DNA of 64,000 nucleotides from Symsagittifera roscoffensis (Eukaryota; Xenacoelomorpha; Acoela; Convolutidae): NCBI RefSeq assembly GCF_963678635.1, contig NC_087064.1:59464338-59528337 (forward strand), given 5' to 3'. The notes beneath the pieces were generated by a model. The model saw nothing but the letters and a program-made list of their open reading frames with translations, had not been told where the DNA came from and did no database searches. Shown in pieces: positions 44,782-54,769 of this stretch; positions within the stretch are counted from its first letter, which is position 1, and every line of letters begins with the position of its first letter. A program made the position numbers and the translations under genes.

Positions 44782-45240
44782 GGGTACCGGACATCAAGCC
44801 GACGGTACTTCAAGCCGAATCGTAAAATTAAGGACTTCAAGTCGAGTAGTTCCTTTTAAACTCGTAAAATATGATTAATTTGAAAACTTTTTTGAAGAAT
44901 TTCTGAATTTCATGATCTTTGTTCACAAGTTAATGGCGTTTTTTCATAAAATTTAAGCCTCCAAATGATGTTTCGGAAAGTTGAAAAGTAAAACATGGTT
45001 GAAATAATTTTTCATGTTTATAATTCATGCATTTCAAAAATCGATTGATGTTATTAGTGGATGATGATCAAAAGTAGTGCATTGTCATGAATAACGTTTA
45101 TTATGGACTAAACTTACCAAAATTTTTGAAAAACAACGTTTTACAGATGATAAAATAAAGTTTTGAGGTGCTGGCAAAGTTTTAATTTCAGCTTGAAGTC
45201 CCTTCGACTTGATGTCCCGTCGGCTTGTTATCCTAGACCC
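44782..45240. mobile_element. MITE family D, copy 2
   Basis: Starts gggtaccggacatcaagccg and ends 'cggcttgttatcctagaccc'. It carries variants ('agtggatgatgatcaaaagt', 'cgacttgatgtcccgtcgg') shared with the last copy of the second array (48192-48650). Confidence 0.8.
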
Positions 45241-45320
45241 ACGATTAGTTGCGAACAGTTAAAACAGTTGCGAACAGTTGAAACAGTTGCGAACAGTTGA
45301 AACAGTTGCGAACAGTTGAA
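45241..45320 (+). repeat. 19-bp tandem repeat, four units (unit 1)
   Basis: The unit cagttgcgaacagttgaaa is repeated about four times with one substitution in the first. An identical block with the same flanks lies at 48655-48735. Units abut without spacers. Confidence 0.85.
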
Positions 45321-45570
45321 ACAGACAAAATATATTGTTCAAATAAGGCGACAGGATATTAAGGCGACAAAACATTTAGACGACAAAAATGTATTAGCAT
45401 ACAAAACTACTACTAATACAGGCAATGCCAACCCAAAAATTTCTTACAGATAACGAACCGCGCCTAAATTCCAGAGTTTTAGCCCTTATTTTTTCATTTA
45501 GCTGCCGATGTTTTCTTTTTCGGCCTCATTTTGATCGAAAAACGGAAAGTAAAGGTTGATGCGGGTTTAA

Positions 45571-45903
45571 AGATTGCCATTTTGGCTAATTTGGGCCAAT
45601 TAACGCGCGATATATTTCGCGCTACTAACGCGTAATTGGAGAGTTAATCCGTCTTAGAAATTGTTCCAAATTGGTTTACCGAAGCTTATTTGCCATAATT
45701 GATTTGTTACAAGTAGCGAAATTTATCCTTTTGTACTTTATATGGCGTGTGGGGTGATAATTTCCACAAAAAATTTCAACTTTTAGAAGAAAAAAATTTA
45801 ATTTTGTTTTATTACTTTTAATTTTTTAATGTTATTACTGCTCCATAAACCTTAATAGGGAGTCGGAACATTCAGGGCTTCGCCCTGATACGAGCAGTCT
45901 TGT
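45571..45903 (+). repeat. 3' part of repeat H at the duplication junction
   Basis: It begins inside H at 'gtttaaagattgccatttt' and runs to an intact hairpin cagggcttcgccctg (45873-45887) and 'gagcagtctt'. It shares the copy-3 variants, so it was created with the tandem duplication and was not inserted separately. Confidence 0.75.
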
Positions 45904-45993
45904 TTCTTTATAGGAGGGATTCGTTATCTGCACGCAAATCTAATTGTGGCCAATGTAATTTCATATTCTGATTTGTCTGTTCCTAGCCCGTGA

Positions 45994-46543
45994 TATGGAG
46001 GTGGAGCAATAAGCAGAATGGTCTAAGAGCAGAATGGGTCCAAGAGCAGGAAAACAGAAAAATAATAGCTTTTTATACTTAAACGGGCTAATTGATAAAG
46101 AAATTATTAGAATCGTCAAAAATGTCAAAAAAATGAATGAATGAGTTGAAGGATCTTGTTAACTATTTCTTCTCATATGGTACCTTGTAACGAATCCCCC
46201 CTACAAAGAAAGAAATGAACGGCTAAGCATATAAGAAATTGGTACCTTGTTAACATGTTAACTATTCCACTATTCCCCCCCCCCCCCCTATTGCAATATG
46301 GGGGGAAATAGTTAACATGATTCAGGTTGACTAATTTCATCAAGTTTTTGCACTTCAATTTTTTTTACAATTTAAATCAAATTACTTAAATTAGTACTGA
46401 TAAAAATATTAGTTTCCTAGGTATTATTGACAATTCTAAAACTCTATTCACCGATAATCTTATAAATGTTAATAATTTTCTGTTTTTCTGCTCTGAGAAC
46501 CATTCTGCTCTTTGACCACTCTGCTTATTGGCTGGCGACCATG
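45994..46543. mobile_element. MITE family E, copy 2
   Basis: Duplicate of the 43688-44229 copy. It differs by an expanded C-run (46276-46288) in the core hairpin and scattered substitutions. Confidence 0.7.
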
Positions 46544-46574
46544 CAATATAAAGTTCAAGAAGCTGAAAATTATC

Positions 46575-48650
46575 GGGTGCCGGGCATCAGGCCGACGGGA
46601 CTTCGAGCCGAATCGTAAAATTAGGGACTTCAAGCCGATTAGTTCTTAATAAAGTTGTGAAATATGAGTAATTTGAAAACTTTTTTGAAGAGTTTCTGAA
46701 TTTCATGATCTTTCTTGTTTAGTTATTGGCGTTTTTATAAAATTTAAGCCTCCAAATGATGTTTCGGAAAGTTGAAAAGTAAAACATGGTTGAAGGCATT
46801 TTTCATGTTTATAATTTATGCATTTCAAAAATCGATTGATGTTATTAACGGATGACAATCAGAAGTATTGCATTGTCATGAACAACGCTTATTATGGACT
46901 GAACATGCCTAAATTTTTGAAAAGCAACGTTTTGCAGATAATAAAATAATGTTTTGAGGTGCTGGCAAAGTTTTGATTTCGGCTTGAAGTCCCTTCGGCT
47001 TGAAGACTCGTCGGACTGTTGTCCTAGACCCCTAAATCATCTGCTAGTAAAGCCATGCATCATGTAATTAACTCTACATTTCTGAGAAATTAGTATTAAG
47101 ACCTACGATTAGTGGGTACCGGACATCAAGCCGACGGGACTTCAAGCCGAATCGTTAAATTAGGGACTTCAAGCCGAGTAGTTCCTTACAAATTCGTGAA
47201 ATATGGTTAATTTGAAAACTTTTTTGAAGAATTTTTGAATTTGATGATCTTTCTTCACAAGTTATTGGCGTTTTCATAAAATTTAAGCCTCTAAATGATG
47301 TTTCGGAAAGTTGAAAAGTAAAACATGATTGAAGGCATTTTTCATGTTTATAATTTATGCATTTCAAAAATCGATTGATGTTATTAACGGATGACGATCA
47401 GAAGTATTGCATTGTCATGAACAACGCTTATTATGGACTGAACATGCCTAAATTTTTGAAAAGCAACGTTTTGCAGATAATAAAATAATGTTTTGAGGTG
47501 CTGGCAAAGTTTTGATTTCGGCTTGAAGTCCCTTCGGCTTGAAGACTCGTCGGACTGTTGTCCTAGACCCCTAAATCATCTGCTAGTAAAGCCATGCATC
47601 ATGTAATTAACTCTACATTTTTGAGAAATTAGTATTAAGACCTACGATTAGTGGGTACCGGACATCAAGCCGACGGGACTTCAAGCCGAATCGTTAAATT
47701 AGGGACTTCAAGCCGAGTAGTTCCTTACAAATTCGTGAAATATGGTTAATTTGAAAACTTTTTTGAAGAATTTTTGAATTTGATGATCTTTCTTCACAAG
47801 TTATTGGCGTTTTCATAAAATTTAAGCCTCTAAATGATGTTTCGGAAAGTTGAAAAGTAAAACATGATTGAAGGCATTTTTCATGTTTATAATTTATGCA
47901 TTTCAAAAATCGATTGATGTTATTAACGGATGACGATCAGAAGTATTGCATTGTCATGAAAAACGCTTATTATGGACTGAACATGCCTAAATTTTTGAAA
48001 AGCAACGTTTTGCAGATAATAAAATAATGTTTTGAGATGCTGGCAAAGTTTTAATTTCGGCTTGAAGTCCCTTCAGCTTGAAGTCCAGTCGGCCTGTTGT
48101 CCTAGACCCCAAAATCATCTGCTAGTAAAGCCATGCATCATGTAATTAACTCTACATTTCTGAGAAATTAGTATTAAGACCTACGATTAGTGGATACCGG
48201 ACATCAAGCCGACGGGACTTCAAGACGAATCGTAAAATTAAGGACTTCAAGCCGAGTAGTTCCTTTTAAACTCGTAAAATATGATTAATTTGAAAATTTT
48301 TTTGAAGAATTTCTGAATTTCATGATCTTTCTTCACAAGTTATTGGCGTTTTCATAAAATTTAAGCCTCCAAATGATGTTTCGGAAAGTTGAAAAGTAAA
48401 ACAAGGTTGAAATAATTTTTCATGTTTATAATTTATGCATTTCGAAAATCGATTGATGTTATTAGTGGATGATGATCAGAAGTAGTGCATTGTCATGAAT
48501 AACGTGTATTATGGACTAAACTTGCCAAAGTTTTTGAAAAACAACGTTTTACAGATGATAAAATAGTGTTTTGAGGTGTTTGTAAAGTTTTAATTTCGGC
48601 TTGAAGTCCCTTCGACTTGATGTCCCGTCGGCTTGTTATCCTCTAGACCC
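46575..48650. repeat. Tandem array of four MITE D copies (~540-bp period)
   Basis: Copies at 46575-47031, 47114-47570, 47653-48109 and 48192-48650. They are separated by a constant ~82-bp spacer ('aaatcatctgctagtaaagc' to 'gacctacgattag'). The second and third units are almost identical. A unit made of element plus spacer indicates amplification by unequal crossing-over, not repeated transposition. Confidence 0.85.
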
Positions 48651-48654
48651 ACGA

Positions 48655-48735
48655 TTAGTTGCGAACAGTTAAAACAGTTGCAAACAGTTGAAACAGTTGC
48701 GAACAGTTGAAACAGTTGCGAACAGTTGAAACAGA
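48655..48735 (+). repeat. 19-bp tandem repeat, four units (unit 2)
   Basis: Same cagttgcgaacagttgaaa array as at 45241-45320, with one g-to-a change in the second unit. Confidence 0.85.
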
Positions 48736-48984
48736 CAAAATATATTGTTCAAATAAGGCGACAGGATATTAAGGCGACAAGACATTTAGACGACAAAAAT
48801 GTATTAGCATACAAAACTACTACTAATACTAGCAATGCCAACCCAAAAATTTCTTACAGATAACGAACCGCGCCTAAATTCCAGAATTTTTGCCCTTATT
48901 TTCTCATTTAGCCGCCGATGTTTTCTTTTTCGGCCTCATTTTGATCGAAAAACGGAAAGTAAAGGTTGATGCGTGTTTAAGTGT

Positions 48985-49110
48985 TAAAATGTCTTTCTTC
49001 TATTTCTCAGAAATGCATTCAAAACAATCGTTTTACGTTTAGTGTTTCTCAGAAATGTATTTCGCGTGTTAAAACAATCATTTCGCGTTTTCAATTATTC
49101 AGAAATGTAC
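48985..49110 (+). repeat. Degenerate ~50-bp repeat, about 2.5 units
   Basis: 'ctcagaaatgcattcaaaac', 'ctcagaaatgtatttcgcgt' and 'ttcagaaatgtactttgtcg' recur at about 45-50-base intervals with 'aacaatcgtttt' and 'aacaatcatttcgcgtttt' between them. The open frame across it is likely incidental. Confidence 0.5.
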
Positions 49111-49395
49111 TTTGTCGGCTGAAAGTCCCATCAACAACGTTTGTCGCTTTAACGGCTTTAGCCTTATTTGCCTGTCACCTTTTATGAGCAATCACCCTAT
49201 TTCCCTTTATATTGAATTCAGCAAAAAAAAACATTTTTTTTGTTATTCGGTAGAGTTATTTCTACTGTAAAGAATTCTAATGTAACTGATCTCACCTCTC
49301 CAGCTTGTCTGAAAAAAGAAACTGCGTATTTGAGAATTAAATAATTCAGTGCTCAAGATAGATATCTAACTTATTTGAGAAACACTTGCAGTTTC

Positions 49396-49817
49396 GGTGA
49401 CGTCCCATTTTTACCAACGGTCATTTGTACCAAAATGAAAAATCGGTCCCATTTGTACCAAAATTATTCAACTCGATTTCTGATTGGTCGAATTGTGAGC
49501 CAACGAATTATTACATTAATTTTCTACTGTTCAAACAGAAGAAAACTAAACAGCAGAATAGTGACCGCCGCAGTCGCGCCAACGTGTTGCGAGCTTGCCA
49601 ACAGAGGGTAGGACTCTACACAAAAATTAGAGCCGGTTATTGCCGCGAAGCGTCGACGCGCGCGTAGCACGCCCACCGGCGACCTTAAACCAAGAGCTTA
49701 AAGTAGTCGGCTTAATAGTCTTAGGCCAATTGAATATTTTTGGTACTAACGCAATTGATTTTTTATTTTGGTACGAATGGGACTGATTTATCATTTTGGT
49801 ACTTGTGAATACCCACC
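49396..49817. mobile_element. 422-bp MITE F with perfect 8-bp TSD at a splice acceptor
   Basis: Starts ggtgacgtcccatttttacc and ends 'ttgtgaatacccacc'. The ~80-base terminal inverted repeats each carry three 'tttgtaccaaaat'-type units. The flanks gcagtttc (49388-49395 and 49818-49825) are an exact 8-bp TSD. The centre is GC-rich ('cgtcgacgcgcgcgtagcac'). The insertion falls directly before the AG acceptor of the exon at 49828. Confidence 0.85.
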
Positions 49818-49827
49818 GCAGTTTCAG

Positions 49828-49941
49828 GGAAATAAGAATCATATTGCCTATTGATAAAATAGTAAGTTTGATCAAGATGTTTGGCTCAACGAATTTTTGG
49901 CCCGCTTCTGGTGCTGCTGTTTTTCTGCTACTTCTCTGCAG
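49828..49941 (+). CDS. Signal-peptide exon of a secreted protein, paralogue 1
   Basis: gtttcag|G opens an exon whose ATG at 49877 (context gatcaagATG) encodes MFGSTNFWPASGAAVFLLLL then Cys and two spare bases, before a gtaagaaac donor at 49942. The short polar start, hydrophobic AAVFLLLLC core and exon break immediately after are typical of a signal-peptide exon. The 61476-61591 exon is homologous along its whole length, 5' UTR part and donor included, with the same 65-base coding length. Downstream exons were not found. The mature product is unknown. Confidence 0.6.
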
Positions 49942-50207
49942 GTAAGAAACAAAACTTGCTTCAGCCCTAATTTTGACTCATCCTTTCATATTTCGGTCCA
50001 CTTTAGAATCAGGGGTTGGTAAATATTTATTGTGCTAATAAAATAAACAAGACAGCTCGTATCAGGGCGAAGCCCTGAATGTTCCGACTGCCTTTTAAGG
50101 TTTATGGAGCAGTAGTAACATAAAAAAAAATAAATGCAATTAAATAAAATGAAAAAAAAATTCTAAAATTTGAAATTTTTTCTATTGAAATCATCCCCCC
50201 ACACGCC

Positions 50208-50664
50208 GGGTGCCGGACGTCAAGCCGACGGGACTTCAAGCCGAATTGTAAAATTAGGGACTTCAAGCCGAATAATTCCTTATAAAGTCGTGAAATATGA
50301 ACAATTTGAAAACTTTTTTGAAGAGTTTCTGAATTTCATGATCTTTCTTCACTAGTTATTGGCGTTTGCATATAATATAAGCTTCCAAATGATGTTCCGG
50401 AAAGTTGAAAAGTAAAACATGGTTGAAGGCATTTTTCATGTTTATAATTTATGCATTTCAAAAACCGGCTGATGTTATTAACGGATGCGAATCACAAGTG
50501 GTGCATTGTCATGAATAACGCTTATTATGGACTAAACTTGCCAAAATTTTAGAAAAGCAACATTTCGCAGATGATAAAATAGCGTTTTGGGGTGCTTGTA
50601 AAGTTTTAATTTCGGCTCGAAGTCCCTTCGGCTTGAAGTCCCGTCGGCTTGTTGTCCTAGACCC
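50208..50664. mobile_element. MITE D nested in repeat H, ~9-bp TSD
   Basis: The element gggtgccggacgtcaagccg to 'ttgttgtcctagaccc' is flanked by ccacacgcc on both sides (50199-50207 and 50665-50673). Removing it with one flank restores the H sequence 'cccacacgccatataa'. A C-run makes the TSD length ambiguous between 8 and about 12 bases. This copy shows that D is a discrete mobile unit. Confidence 0.85.
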
Positions 50665-50772
50665 CCACACGCCATATAAGGTACAAAGGAATAGATTTTG
50701 CTCATTATAACAAATCAGTTATGGCGAATAAGCTTCTTTCAACCAATTCGGAACGATTTCTAAGACAGATTA

Positions 50773-50899
50773 AATTACCAGGATCTACTTAACAATCACC
50801 CCAGCCCTATTGTATCTATTAAAGAATCTCCACCCCTGTAAATAAAAACAGTAAATTCGCACAAGAGCGTTGTATGTAAATTCGAATTTTGCTGCATTC
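50773..50899. repeat. Truncated copy of the 200-bp MITE
   Basis: 'ggatctacttaacaatcacc', 'tattgtatctattaaagaat' and 'ctgtaaataaaaacagtaaa' match the reverse complement of 42063-42262 from its end to about base 127. The other terminus is deleted and H sequence resumes at 'gctaacgcgttaatagcgcg'. Confidence 0.7.
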
Positions 50900-51216
50900 T
50901 GATTTTGCTGCTAACGCGTTAATAGCGCGAAATATATCGCGCGTTAATTGTCCCAAATTGGTCAAAATGGCGATCTTTAAACCCCCATAACTTTACGAAA
51001 AATGATCACAGGTGAAATATCTTTTCGAATCTTAGCCCAAGACAACAATACCTTTGAATGATATAAAAAATTCCGTCTAAAATGGCTAATTAAAAAGTCA
51101 AAATTTCTCTGAAGAAAAAAACCCACCCCGAGCACAAATATTTCGTTACTTTCGTATCGAAAGTCGGAACAATAATTGTCATTGATAGCTTCAGAAAATA
51201 AATTATTTAAATACTT

Positions 51217-51461
51217 GGATCAAGTTAACATCCTACCCCCACCACCGCCCACCCCCACCCCCACCCCCACCCCCACCCCCCCCCCCCCCCCAATAGACCA
51301 AATTAAAATAAGATCCTCCACCCCAGGGCTTAATTTAAATTAAATTTGCTAAGCGCTGCATGTAAAATGCTCGATTCTGATTGGCTGAAAATTCCCAACT
51401 TAGAACCAAGTTAACATCCTCCCCCCTAAACTTGCTTAGGGGGAGGATGTTAACTTGGTCC
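51217..51461. mobile_element. MITE family C, intact, perfect 8-bp TSD
   Basis: The left end ggatcaagttaacatcct pairs with the right end aggatgttaacttggtcc. The flanks are AAATACTT on both sides (51209-51216 and 51462-51469). Inside are a (ccccca)n/poly-C tract (51233-51291) and, at 51406-51458, a hairpin of about 23-base arms that includes the right terminus. The 8-bp TSD fits hAT-type mobilisation. Confidence 0.85.
51233..51291 (+). repeat. (CCCCCA)n / poly-C simple repeat
   Basis: Five or so cccccac units run into an uninterrupted C-run of about 16 bases. It lies inside MITE C; the equivalent position at 4770 has only a short C-run, so it expanded locally. Confidence 0.85.
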
Positions 51462-51498
51462 AAATACTTTTTATATTGCCTAGAAGCTTCAATAAATT

Positions 51499-51880
51499 AT
51501 TGTTCCGACTTTCGATACGAAGGTAACGGAAAATTTGTGCTGGGGTTGGGTTTTTTTTTCTTCAGACAAATTTCGACTTTTTAACTAGCCATTTTTGACG
51601 GATTTTTTTTTCTTATATAATTCAAAAGGTATTGCTGTCTTGAGCTTAAATTTGAAAAGATATTACACCTGTGATCATTTGTCGTAAAGTTATGGGGGTT
51701 TAAAGATTGCCATTTTGACCAATTTGGGACAATTAACGCGCGATATAATTCGCGCTATTAACGCGTAAGCGGAGATTTAATCCGTCTCATAAATCGTTCC
51801 AAATTGGTTGAAAGAAGCTTATTTGCCATAATTGATTTGTTACAAGGAGCGAAATATATCCTTTTGTACTTTATATGGCC
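51499..51880 (+). mobile_element. Repeat H, 3'-truncated copy
   Basis: It begins attgttccgactttcgatac, follows the H order and stops abruptly at 'tgtactttatatggc', after which unrelated sequence follows. The terminal hairpin is missing. Confidence 0.7.
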
Positions 51881-51884
51881 GGAG

Positions 51885-53213
51885 ACAGCGCTTTTCTTTA
51901 GTCATTATAAACCAAACTGACGCGACTAAACAGTCTCTCAACAATTTCTGATGTTAAGGGTACCCATTTGAGCAATTTGACAGTGTTCATTTATTTTCTT
52001 GTTTTTGAAGGGATATCCCTCTCTCTCTCAGCAAAACTTTGCTCGGTACTACTATGATAGATTGGTCCCTTGAAAATAACCAGGTCCCTTGAGAATAAGA
52101 CACCTAGAGCTCTCAAATCGTTTAACAGTTGTGATTTTGCCATTCAGTTAGATGTCGCAGAATATTTTCATACATATTTTATGTTTTGTTACTTCGTAAA
52201 AACCTCCTTCATCATTTTAAGGTGAAAACTTAAAAAAATGCCAAAATTGAATTTTGATGACAAATAAGTTGACCCAAATTTGATTGTTAAACCCTAAATT
52301 AAGTTGAAACGAGCATATTTGTTGATATGCACAATATATTATGTACAATTTTTAATCTGAAAAGTTTCTGACCCATCATGTTTCTTGAGATTTTTAAAAT
52401 GAATAATTTATGGGGGCCTAGGAAATAAGACGATAAACTAAGTGGTTAGATGAAGCAGAAACTGAAAGAGATATAGCTTTTACATTGTAAAAGTAATAGA
52501 ACTAATTAAAGTGGACTTGGCAAATATTGGGTTCAGCTCAGCTTAGCGAGTGAGCTACTAATAGAAACTCGAGGTTTCTTTTTTTTTGATAATTTGACCC
52601 CTTATAAGCGAATTACGCTCCCATGATATATAGAAGATCGGGATCATAGAGTATAGATCGAAACTTTAGACGCGTAGAATGAATTATGATTTGCGACTCA
52701 TTAAAAGTGTCTTCCCCTACCCCTGTTAGGTCGGAACTTTAATGGGATAATTAAATGAAAACCTTGGGACTTTTGTTAGTTAAACAAAACTTGGCGTAGA
52801 GGCGGAATTGGACTTGATATTTGCACAAATTAGTTAGAGATGCCTAAATTCAACTTTGAATACAGGCTTAGTGCCAACAGGGGAAGAATTACGTTCAAAT
52901 TTTTTGAAAGGGGGCCAAAGTACAAATATAAAAATCAGGTCTTGTAACGGCGATCATTACTATAACTAAAATCAAATAGACAAACCTGGCGAAAAGGTAC
53001 GATTAGCCTATCCTTAGGCAGGGCGAATTAGCGATTGATTATAATAGTCATCCCTCCGTTAGTAAGAAAACGAGAATTAGCGATTGTAGACAGCTTGGAC
53101 TTTAATTTATTGGGTTTTTCAGATTAGGTTTTGATTATTCATTCCCCTAATTCAACATACAGTTAATTCATCTTTCATCGGTGCTCTTAATAGTTTTCAA
53201 TGAGATATGCCGG
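51885..53213. other. 1.3 kb without recognised features
   Basis: AT-rich sequence between the H fragment and the LTR element. No ORF, exon or repeat shared with the rest of the window was seen. Confidence 0.4.
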
Positions 53214-53702
53214 AAGATTCTGGCAATCATTGCCAAACAAATTCATGTTTTATTCACCCGTTACTATCCCTGAAACCGTTTAATTTGAGTTTTACCTGTA
53301 GACCTTAATCATTTTATGAGCATTTGACAAGAATAAATGTTTAATTCGAGTTTTAACTGTAGACCTTAATCATTTTATGAGCATTTGACAAGAATAAATA
53401 TGAGTGTTTTATATCTTTGAAACTCGTTCTATGTTTAATATTGTGACCACTGATTTATATAAGTTATAAATGGATCCACTAAAATCCACTTGAATCTCTT
53501 CACTAGGTTCCTGTTGCGGGAGGACCAATCTTGAAGACCTTTACTGAGGTTATTTTTCCTCTTCGGTCACGGACACTTTGTCTCGGTCTGCAAAGTCTGG
53601 AAATATCAAAATTGGTCGCCACCTTTTGACCATAATCTAGACTCGGATGGGTTTCAAGTTTTCTCTTTAGCTTATTTTTGATCACGTGTTGCAGTGTCAC
53701 AT
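53214..53702 (+). mobile_element. 5' LTR of the Gypsy-like element
   Basis: Homology with 59199-59574 and 62344-62821 starts at agattctggcaatcattgcc and runs to about 'gtcacata'. Inside is a ~63-base unit in two tandem copies ('gtagaccttaatcattttat' to 'caagaataaat') carrying AATAAA. 'gtttcctgttgcgg'-type and 'ctcggtctgcaaagtctgga' blocks follow. Exact ends are uncertain: no TG..CA termini or TSD were found. A tggtgcgaatc at 53749 is a possible primer-binding site but lies some distance downstream. Confidence 0.65.
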
Positions 53703-54769
53703 AGTGCTTCACGCCTATGTTAGTTACTCATTATTAATTACCATAATTGGTGCGAATCAGACTTAAATATCAATGCCATTATATGTCAATGACAAAGTAT
53801 TAAACTCATATTTACTTAATGCAAACAATCAATTAGAATGTAATTGAATCATTAATTGAGAGAGAGCCAGTACAGTGAAACAGCTCAAAGATAGTAATTA
53901 AAAGATTAATCCTCACTCTTCTAAATCAAACAGCTTAGACTCTAGAGAAGGGGGTAGACATCACGAAGCACATCCCTGAGTCGAAGATATTGAGCCTAGA
54001 CCGCGCATCCCTTTATTACTCTCAAACACAATTCCTCATTTCCAATCATTAATTATCATAGCAAGACACGCTATATAACATGGCGACTATGAGTGGGATG
54101 ATGTTACCAACCTTTCCAGACAAGCTGAAGCTGATTGCAAAGTGAGAGTGAAAACAAGACGACATCCAACACAAGACGACTTCCATACGCCACAAGCTGA
54201 AACAAGATCACGGCAGTAACTGGCTCAAACAGCAGAAAAGCGGGGCAAAAACAGAAACTGACTACAGCCAGTGAGAGACGACAGCAAGGGGCAATAGGAG
54301 ACTTCAACTGTTTTGTGTTGATGACAACTACTATACTTCTCCAGGAAAGTGATACAAGTACAAAAACAGTTAGTTAAAACTTTAACTTAAAACTCTCGGT
54401 GCTTAAAATAAAATTGATGAGTGCTCATTTGAAACCAGTCATATGAAATCATCCATGAGAACCGCCTGAAAACCTATCCAGTGCTTAAAGTCTAACCAAA
54501 TTTCAAAAAAAAAATAGTGAAATAATATTAAAGCCGCAAGAAACGTTAATTTAAAAAGTAGAGAGTTTAAAATATAGAAACAAGAGTTAATTAACTCCTT
54601 CTCGTAACTAATCATAGTACGAGCTATCTATATATTTTCTCAGAGACGATAATTACGTCCTTAAAATTTAAGTATCCACTAGGCATTAATTATTTCCACT
54701 GTAAAATAGCGACTGATTCATCTGAAATCATTTTTGAATCAGACTTGACAATCATATAACTGTAATAAG
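53703..54769 (+). other. Leader between 5' LTR and gag
   Basis: About 1.07 kb without a long ORF on the coding strand. It contains a possible tRNA-complementary site (tggtgcgaatcagac, 53749) and A-rich stretches toward the gag ATG at 54770. No other motif was recognised. Confidence 0.4.

Larger units (their letters stand above)
43262..48970. repeat. Tandem segmental duplication, 2.3-kb and 3.4-kb units
   Basis: Unit 1 (43262-45570) and unit 2 (45571-48970) contain, in the same order, the 3' part of repeat H, element E, a run of MITE D copies, four 19-bp repeats and the 'aacggaaagtaaaggttgat' block. Unit 1 has two D copies, unit 2 has four. The internal junction near 45571 joins 'ggttgatgcgg' to 'gtttaaagattgccatttt', sharing 'gtttaa'. 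The minus-strand open frames at 47155 and 47694 are identical because they lie in these repeats. Confidence 0.85.
50049..51173 (-). mobile_element. Repeat H, reverse copy with nested MITEs
   Basis: Reading in reverse, it runs from 'ttgttccgactttcgatacg' (51173) through the H core to the hairpin cagggcgaagccctg (50063-50077) and 'gagctgtcttg'. It is interrupted by MITE D (50208-50664) and by a partial copy of the 200-bp MITE (50773-50899). Confidence 0.8.

Noticed and set aside
45241-45320. CRISPR-like array
   Set aside because: The 19-bp units abut directly with no unique spacers, and the host is a eukaryote.
47155-47906. Two identical 70-codon minus-strand proteins
   Set aside because: They are the same stretch of MITE D in two tandem units; identity reflects recent duplication and not selection on a protein.
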